Source: Roseobacter sp.
Lineage (GTDB): Bacteria; Pseudomonadota; Alphaproteobacteria; Rhodobacterales; Rhodobacteraceae
Direction: 5' to 3'
Length of the DNA: 8,741 bases
Assembly (NCBI GenBank): GCA_024636425.1
Contig: JAGXHB010000260.1
Location: forward strand, 1-8,741
Positions 4,819 through 8,741 of the stretch are shown here, one piece after another (position 1 is the first letter of the stretch; each line of letters starts with the position of its first letter). The position numbers and the translations under genes were made by a program. Below the pieces are notes generated by a model. That model was not told the origin of the DNA. It saw only the letters and a list, made by a program, of their open reading frames with translations, and did not search any database.

Positions 4819-5732
4819 GCCGGGGCAAGCGCAAAATCCCGGAGATGGTGAAGCTCGGCTTTGAGAGCGATTGCGTCACCGTGCCGGTAGAGGCCGTCCT
4901 GCCCGTGCGCGCCCTCAGCGCATCCGTCAAATCCAGTCGCAAGTACCGCCAGATCACCGCATCGATAAAAGAGGTTGGCCTGGTCGAGCCGCCGGTGGTC
5001 ACGCGATCCCCGGGTGAGGACGACACCTATATGCTGCTGGATGGGCACATCCGGATCGAGGTGCTGAAGGATCTCGGCATCGAACGGGTCGAATGTCTGA
5101 TCTCCACTGACGACGAGGCCTTCACCTACAACAAGCGGATCAGCCGCCTCGCGCCCATCCAGGAGCACAAGATGATCCGCAAGGCGATCGAGCGCGGTGT
5201 GTCCGAGGAAAAGATCGCCCTGGCTCTGGACCTCAATCCGCGCAGCGTTGTGCGTAAGGCCAAGTTGCTCGACGGGATCTGCGAAGAGGCCGTCGGCATT
5301 CTAAAGGACAAACATTGCGCGACGGCTGTGTTCGAAATCCTGCGCAAGATGAAAGCCATGCGCCAGATCGAGGCGGCCGAACTGATGATGAACGCGAACA
5401 ATTATTCTCCGGCGTACATCTCGGCGATTTTGGCGGGAACGCCCCAGGCGCAGTTGGTTGACACCAAGAAACCCAAGAAGATGAGGGGTATCACCCCGGA
5501 GGCCATGGCCCGCATGGAGCGCGAACTGGCCCGGCTGCAGGAAGGCATCACATCGATCCAAGACTCCTACGGCCAGGACCACCTGCAGCTGACCGTCATC
5601 AAGGGATATCTGGCAAAGCTTCTTGGGAACGCCCGGATCGTCCGGTATCTGATGCAGCATCGGCCGGAGTTCTTGTCGGAGTTTCAAGCGATCACCGAGA
5701 TGTCCTCCGCTCCACCAACTGAGGTGGAATAG
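4815..5732 (+). CDS. ParB/RepB-like protein 2 (altered CTP-binding box)
   Basis: A 305-residue second ParB-like protein, clearly distinct from the first. After a basic start (MSRGKRKIPEMVKLGFES) residues 21-118 form the ParB N-terminal domain: VPVEAVLPVRALSASVKSSR, then YMLLDGHIRIEVLKDLG, where the GxxR box survives as Gly77-Arg80. The third box reads YNKRISRLAPIQEH (105-118): Arg111 and the PI-QE tail align, but the usual Glu-Asn is Lys-Arg (107-108). Residues 128-152 are an HTH (VSEEKIALALDLNPRSVVRK). Residues 220-300 are helical with MARMERELARLQEGITSIQD as a possible coiled coil, matching the RepB C-terminal region. The start overlaps the preceding stop as ATGA, with GGAG seven bases upstream, implying coupled synthesis in similar amounts. 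It may form heterodimers with protein 1. Superfamily sure, function inferred. Confidence 0.85.
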   Translation: MSRGKRKIPEMVKLGFESDCVTVPVEAVLPVRALSASVKSSRKYRQITASIKEVGLVEPPVVTRSPGEDDTYMLLDGHIRIEVLKDLGIERVECLISTDDEAFTYNKRISRLAPIQEHKMIRKAIERGVSEEKIALALDLNPRSVVRKAKLLDGICEEAVGILKDKHCATAVFEILRKMKAMRQIEAAELMMNANNYSPAYISAILAGTPQAQLVDTKKPKKMRGITPEAMARMERELARLQEGITSIQDSYGQDHLQLTVIKGYLAKLLGNARIVRYLMQHRPEFLSEFQAITEMSSAPPTEVE

Positions 5733-5934
5733 CCAAAGCGGCCAGAACTGATGGGGACCCGGACCCGACAAGCGCGGGGACCGCAGGAGACGCCGCACTG
5801 TGGGGCGGATCAAGCGCGGCGGTGGGGATGGCGGCGAACCCGCTCGGAGCCCACCAGGTCGGCCGAGGTTTCGCCGACCGCGTGACCACGCATGTGGTTG
5901 CGACAATTGCAGGCGTGCCGAGGGTTGGCGCGGA
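5733..5934. other. GC-rich non-coding tail of the recombinase operon
   Basis: Two hundred bases between the second ParB-like gene and the IS66 left end, with no supported gene; the best open frame (ATG 5750, 44 codons) reads arginine- and proline-rich in a shadow-like manner. It holds two hairpins, 5857-5879 and 5885-5898. If the recombinase acts on a site beside its own genes, this and 2086-2335 are the places to look. Confidence 0.45.
5857..5879 (+). terminator. Possible operon terminator or protein-binding dyad
   Basis: GGTCGGC (5857-5863) and GCCGACC (5873-5879) form a perfect 7-bp stem with a nine-base loop, 125 bases after the last stop codon of the operon. There is no following T-run, so intrinsic termination would be weak. 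A second stem ACCAC/GTGGT (5885-5889 with 5894-5898, loop GCAT) follows closely. Confidence 0.3.
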
Positions 5935-5955
5935 GTACGCATCCGGCGAGGGCCG
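5935..5955 (+). repeat. IS66 left terminal inverted repeat
   Basis: GTACGCATCCGGCGAGGGCC and one more G match the inverse of the right end at 17 of 21 positions (differences at positions 4, 13, 15 and 18). It lies 60 bases before the tnpA ATG. Confidence 0.8.
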
Positions 5956-5994
5956 TCTTTTCGTGTGATGTGAGGCTTTGTATGGGTTGCGGTC

Positions 5995-6387
5995 ATGAGC
6001 AGCAACAAACCCACCCCCCCCCGCAAGCCAGCCGTTTCCGACGCCAAAACTGGTCGCCGTCATCGGTCTGATGACGAGAAGCTGAAGATTGTTCAGGAGA
6101 GTTTTGAGGATGGCATGGTGCAGGCGCAATTGGCGCGGCGGCATGGGATTTCGACGTCTCAGCTTTGGGATTGGCGGGCGCGCTACAAGGCCGGGCTGTT
6201 TGAAGAGCGCACGGAATTTTCTCAGGTTGTGGTGAGTCAAGAGACGTCGGGTGATGTAAAGGATGAGGCGAAACCCGCCGATGCGTGCCCCGATCTGGTG
6301 GTTGAGGTTGGGCGGCACTATCGGCTCACGATCCCAGCGGGATTTGACATGGACGCGGCGGTTCATCTTTTGCGAGGACTGGCATGA
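5995..6387 (+). CDS. tnpA: IS66-family accessory protein TnpA
   Basis: A 130-residue protein, the first gene of the IS66 element. A basic, proline-rich N-terminus precedes an HTH of the transposase-8/IS3-OrfA type at about 25-68 (RRHRSDDEKLKIVQESF, then QAQLARRHGISTSQLWDWRA). A poorly conserved linker follows, then the IS66 TnpA signature LVVEVGRHYRLTIPAGFDMD near the C-terminus. It probably binds the ends of the element; TnpA, TnpB and TnpC are all required for efficient transposition in studied IS66 members. The ATG at 5995 has no strong ribosome binding site. A run of nine C residues (6014-6022) occurs in codons 7-10, a spot prone to slippage. The stop overlaps tnpB as ATGA. Confidence 0.9.
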   Translation: MSSNKPTPPRKPAVSDAKTGRRHRSDDEKLKIVQESFEDGMVQAQLARRHGISTSQLWDWRARYKAGLFEERTEFSQVVVSQETSGDVKDEAKPADACPDLVVEVGRHYRLTIPAGFDMDAAVHLLRGLA

Positions 6388-6734
6388 TTGCGTTTGGGGC
6401 AGGTGTTAAGGTCTGGATCGCGGGTGGCGTGACGGATATGCGGCGGGGAATAAACACTCTGGCGTTGCAGGTGCAACAGGGTCTGGGGCGTGATCCTTAT
6501 GCTGGGGAAATTTTCTGCTTTCGGGGGCGGCGCGGCGATCTGATCAAAATCCTCTGGCACGATGGCGTCGGCACATCACTGTACCTGAAGCGACTTGAGG
6601 CGGGCAAATTCATCTGGCCATCAAGCGGATCTGGTGAGGCTGTGGCGATTTCTGCGGCGCAGCTGGGCTATTTGCTTGAGGGCATAGACTGGCGCAATCC
6701 ACGCTGGACCCAGCGGCCTGCAAAGGCGGGATAA
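6384..6734 (+). CDS. tnpB: IS66-family accessory protein TnpB (Orf2)
   Basis: A 116-residue protein of the IS66 Orf2-like family. The hallmarks are at hand: VKVWIAGGVTDMRRGINTLA (about 9-28), the central block IFCFRGRRGDLIKILWHDGVG (about 43-63), LYLKRLEAGKFIWP, and a C-terminal QLGYLLEGIDWR. Its biochemical role in transposition is unresolved in the family, though it is needed along with TnpA and TnpC. Length is normal. Translation is coupled to tnpA through a four-base ATGA overlap, with GAGGA (6374-6378) five bases ahead of the start. No damage is visible. Confidence 0.93.
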   Translation: MIAFGAGVKVWIAGGVTDMRRGINTLALQVQQGLGRDPYAGEIFCFRGRRGDLIKILWHDGVGTSLYLKRLEAGKFIWPSSGSGEAVAISAAQLGYLLEGIDWRNPRWTQRPAKAG

Positions 6735-6757
6735 TCTGTGGGTTTTCGTTGTTTTTA

Positions 6758-6786
6758 TTGAGCGTTTCGGCCCAATATGGTAAACT
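6758..6786 (+). promoter_or_regulatory. Possible internal promoter for tnpC
   Basis: TTGAGC (6758-6763), a 17-base spacer and TAAACT (6781-6786) match four of six positions in each box. Transcription would begin at or within a base or two of the tnpC ATG (6793), producing a leaderless or nearly leaderless message. No ribosome binding site of note precedes tnpC. Tentative. Confidence 0.28.
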
Positions 6787-6792
6787 TAAGCC

Positions 6793-8424
6793 ATGTCAGA
6801 GACTGCTGAAATCGCCAGATTGCGCGCGGCACTTACCGCCGAGACAGCGCGCGCAGATGCGGCCAACCGCGAGCTTTTGCAAATCCGCGCGACAGTCAGT
6901 TGCTCGGAGGCGATGATCAAGGAACTGAAGCTTGAGATCGCCAAGCTGCGGCGCGACAAATATGGCGTGTCCTCTGAACGCAGTGCGCGACTGCTGGATC
7001 AGCTGGAACTAAAGCTTGAAGAGTTGGAAGCGGCGGCAACTGAGGATGCGCTGGCTGCCGAACAGGCTCAAGGCGATAAGGCCACGGTCAAAAGCTTCAC
7101 CCGTCGCAAACCGTTCCGCAAACCGTTTCCGGAACATCTGCCGCGCGAACGCGTGGTGGTTGAGGCTCCCACTCAATGCACCTGCTGCGGGTCGGATCGG
7201 ATCGTGAAGATGGGAGAGGATGTCACCGACACGCTCGAGGTCATTCCTCGCCAGTGGAAGGTGATCCAGACAGTCAGGGAAAAGTTCACTTGCAGAACAT
7301 GTGAAAAGATCAGCCAGGCTCCCGCCCCGTTCCATACCATCCCCCGCGGTTGGGCGGGCCCCAGCCTGATCGCCATGGTGGCCTTTGAAAAGTTCGGCCA
7401 ACATCAACCTTTGAACCGCCAGGCGGAGCGCTTCACCCGCGAAGGGGTCGAGATCAGCCTGTCCACATTGGCCGATTTGATCGGCCATGCCACGGTTGCC
7501 CTTGCCCCCATTCACGCGCTGATCGAAAATCATGTTCTGAGCGCAAGGCGGCTGCACGGAGACGACACAACCGTCCCATTGCTCGCCAGGGGCGGCACCA
7601 AAACAGCGCGATTATGGACCTATGTGCGCGATGACCGGCCCTTCAATGGCGGCCCGCCACCAGCGGCACTGTTTTACTTCTCGCGCGACCGCGAAGGTCA
7701 GAACCCGGAAAAACACCTCGCCGGATGGCAGGGTGTGCTGCAATCAGACGTCTATACGGGCTACAACGGCTTGTATCTGCTCGATCGCGATCCCGGCCCG
7801 GTGACCCGCGCATTTTGTTGGGCCCACGCGCGCCGCAAATTCTTTGAGCTGGCCGACATCCGTGGGAACGTGCGCAAAAACAAACCTGCCCATGACATCT
7901 CGCCCAACGCGCTTGAAGCCGTCCAACGGATCGACGCGATCTTTGACATCGAGCGTGACATAAACGGGCTGAGCACCGAGGATCGTCACGCCGCCCGCCA
8001 AATCCTGACGCGACCCCTGGTCGAGGCTTTGCACGCCTGGTTCATCGAACAAAGGGCCCGGATGTCCAAGCACAACCCGGTAGCCAAGGCGATCAAATAC
8101 ATGATCGAAAAGGAAGGCCGCTGGGCCGCGTTCACCGCCTTCGTGGATGACGGCCGCATCTGCCTCATCAACAACGCAGCCGAACGCGCCATGCGCGGCG
8201 TGGCCCTAGGCCGCAAAAGCTGGCTCTTCGCGGGATCGAAACGCGGCGGTGACAGGGCTGCCTTCATGTACACCCTGATCGTCACGGCAAAAATGAACGA
8301 TATCGACCCCCAAGCTTGGCTCGCCGACGTTCTCAAACGACTGCCCGACATGCCCGTCTCGCGCGTGCACGAGCTCCTACCCTGGAACTGGAAAACCACA
8401 GCGGAAAAAGTCAAGGCCGTATAA
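6793..8424 (+). CDS. tnpC: IS66-family DDE transposase TnpC
   Basis: A 543-residue transposase that cuts and joins the element ends. In order: an N-terminal leucine-rich coiled coil (about 1-85, with AEIARLRAALTAETARADAA and the family motif LRRDKYGVSSER), a zinc-finger domain with Cys129/Cys132 and Cys167/Cys170, and the IS66 catalytic core. The catalytic acids appear to be Asp257 in LHGDDTTVP, Asp319 in LQSDVYTGYN, and Glu464 in LINNAAERAMRGVALGRKSW. FCWAHARRKFFELAD (341-355) is also typical. The C-terminus matches the IS66 tail (AWLADVLKRLPDMP, then LLPWNW). Length is normal and nothing is broken. The stop codon abuts the right inverted repeat. Confidence 0.96.
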   Translation: MSETAEIARLRAALTAETARADAANRELLQIRATVSCSEAMIKELKLEIAKLRRDKYGVSSERSARLLDQLELKLEELEAAATEDALAAEQAQGDKATVKSFTRRKPFRKPFPEHLPRERVVVEAPTQCTCCGSDRIVKMGEDVTDTLEVIPRQWKVIQTVREKFTCRTCEKISQAPAPFHTIPRGWAGPSLIAMVAFEKFGQHQPLNRQAERFTREGVEISLSTLADLIGHATVALAPIHALIENHVLSARRLHGDDTTVPLLARGGTKTARLWTYVRDDRPFNGGPPPAALFYFSRDREGQNPEKHLAGWQGVLQSDVYTGYNGLYLLDRDPGPVTRAFCWAHARRKFFELADIRGNVRKNKPAHDISPNALEAVQRIDAIFDIERDINGLSTEDRHAARQILTRPLVEALHAWFIEQRARMSKHNPVAKAIKYMIEKEGRWAAFTAFVDDGRICLINNAAERAMRGVALGRKSWLFAGSKRGGDRAAFMYTLIVTAKMNDIDPQAWLADVLKRLPDMPVSRVHELLPWNWKTTAEKVKAV

Positions 8425-8427
8425 CCG

Positions 8428-8448
8428 CGGTCCACCCCGGATGCTTAC
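8428..8448 (-). repeat. IS66 right terminal inverted repeat
   Basis: Read inward on the minus strand it begins GTAAGCATCCGGGGTGGACC, matching the left end at 17 of 21 positions. It starts three bases after the tnpC stop codon. Confidence 0.85.
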
Positions 8449-8741
8449 GGAGAATATCGGCTTGTAGAGAATGCTTTTGACCCTCATTGCGCCGGGGCCG
8501 GTGAACAGCCCCTCCCGCATAACCCTTGAATATAAAGGAAAAATCCGGCCGCAGCCGGATAGGGAGAAACGTTTGTCTAGGGCAAGTGGCGGTGCTGTCA
8601 GACGAATTCGAACCAGTCTCAGTTCTCTAGCAACCTCAATCTGTTAGGCTGCGCAGAGACCGCGCTACTCGGTAAGAGCGGCGGCGCGGTTCAGCTTGAA
8701 ATTTGATCGGCTGTAAAGGTGGCGCTCCGCGTTAAAATGGT
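8449..8741. other. Region right of IS66 with no supported gene
   Basis: No convincing reading frame in about 290 bases on either strand. Contents: a GGGGC/GCCCC hairpin near 8490-8515, a minus-strand terminator-like stem at 8543-8560, and at the extreme right edge a sequence with two similar units (TAAAGGTGG and TAAAATGGT, about 20 bases apart), which might be the start of another element. A 24-codon open stretch reading leftwards from the window edge to a TAG at 8665-8667 could be the tail of a gene lying outside. Confidence 0.4.
8536..8560 (-). terminator. Intrinsic-terminator-like hairpin, leftward
   Basis: On the minus strand ATCCGGC (8560-8554), loop TGCG, and GCCGGAT (8549-8543) form a perfect 7-bp stem followed at once by TTTTCCTTT. 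This is a standard Rho-independent layout for a leftward transcript, but no gene in the window ends just before it; the transcript would come from beyond the right edge or from the open frame ending at 8665. Confidence 0.5.

Larger units (their letters stand above)
5935..8448 (+). mobile_element. IS66-family insertion sequence, apparently complete
   Basis: A 2514-bp element with the three-gene organisation of the IS66 family (tnpA, tnpB, tnpC). Ends: GTACGCATCCGG... at 5935 and, inverted, GTAAGCATCCGG... ending at 8448; 17 of the first 21 positions match, and the GTA...GCATCCGG tips are typical of the family. All three genes are open and of normal length, with catalytic residues intact, so it may be active. 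Members usually create an 8-bp target duplication. Here the left flank is GGCGCGGA and the right flank GGAGAATA, which do not match. Either a duplication was lost by deletion or recombination beside the element, or it arrived by exchange between two copies. Confidence 0.88.

Noticed and set aside
5301..6366. Minus-strand frames of 248 and 224 codons across the ParB-like gene end, the gap and tnpA
   Set aside because: Arginine- and proline-rich shadow translations crossing the left end of the IS66 element; no recognisable domain.
8600..8700. tRNA-like words (GAATTCGAACC, and GCTACTCGGTAAGAGC) right of the IS66
   Set aside because: The TΨC-like arm does not form a five-pair stem, the two pieces lie in opposite orientation, and no acceptor or anticodon stem can be built.
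8665..8740. Leftward 24-codon open stretch at the right edge as a gene tail
   Set aside because: Too short to identify a family; mentioned only as a possibility in the description of the right flank.
1..8741. CRISPR array or parS/iteron-type array
   Set aside because: No set of three or more regularly spaced repeats was seen on reading through; repeats found are pairs only.

Overview
This window is accessory DNA, probably part of a plasmid or genomic island in an alphaproteobacterium, most likely Rhodobacteraceae-like. That assignment is inferred from four things: RepB-type ParB-like proteins, the flavour of the IS66 element, a ParDE module, and the codon bias of the large genes. No housekeeping gene is present to confirm it. 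The left ~1.1 kb is visibly more AT-rich than the rest.

Layout. 1-165 is the decayed 3' end of an IS3-family transposase. 224-436 (minus) is a small AlpA/excisionase-like winged-HTH protein. 437-1103 has no convincing gene. It carries direct repeats and a stretch resembling the 3' end of a tRNA, as an integration scar would. 1104-1680 (minus) is a parDE toxin-antitoxin pair with a recognisable promoter. 1780-2085 (minus) is a small HTH regulator, divergent from what follows. 2204-5732 (plus) is the main content: a tightly packed operon of a possible 38-codon leader ORF, a 523-residue large serine recombinase, and two different ParB/RepB-like proteins. Its start and stop codons overlap (TGATG, then ATGA). 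5733-5934 is non-coding with hairpins. 5935-8448 is an apparently complete IS66-family element (tnpA, tnpB, tnpC) bounded by imperfect 21-bp inverted repeats but without a matching 8-bp target duplication. 8449-8741 has no supported gene and includes a minus-strand terminator-like hairpin.

How the genes may work together. The recombinase and two ParB-like proteins appear to be translated as one unit. There is no ParA, no Rep protein and no obvious centromere array, so ordinary plasmid partition is a poor fit. One ParB-like protein keeps the motifs expected for CTP binding. The other has lost the Glu-Asn of the third box. The recombinase has no zinc ribbon; instead it has a long C-terminal region with a segment like the helical repeat seen beside HNH homing endonucleases. 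A reasonable reading is a serine-recombinase mobile element or DNA-rearrangement module whose synapsis or direction is set by the ParB-like pair and whose expression is set by the divergent HTH protein. This is inference. The rest (parDE, AlpA, IS3 scar, IS66) is the usual setting of a mobile-element hot spot.
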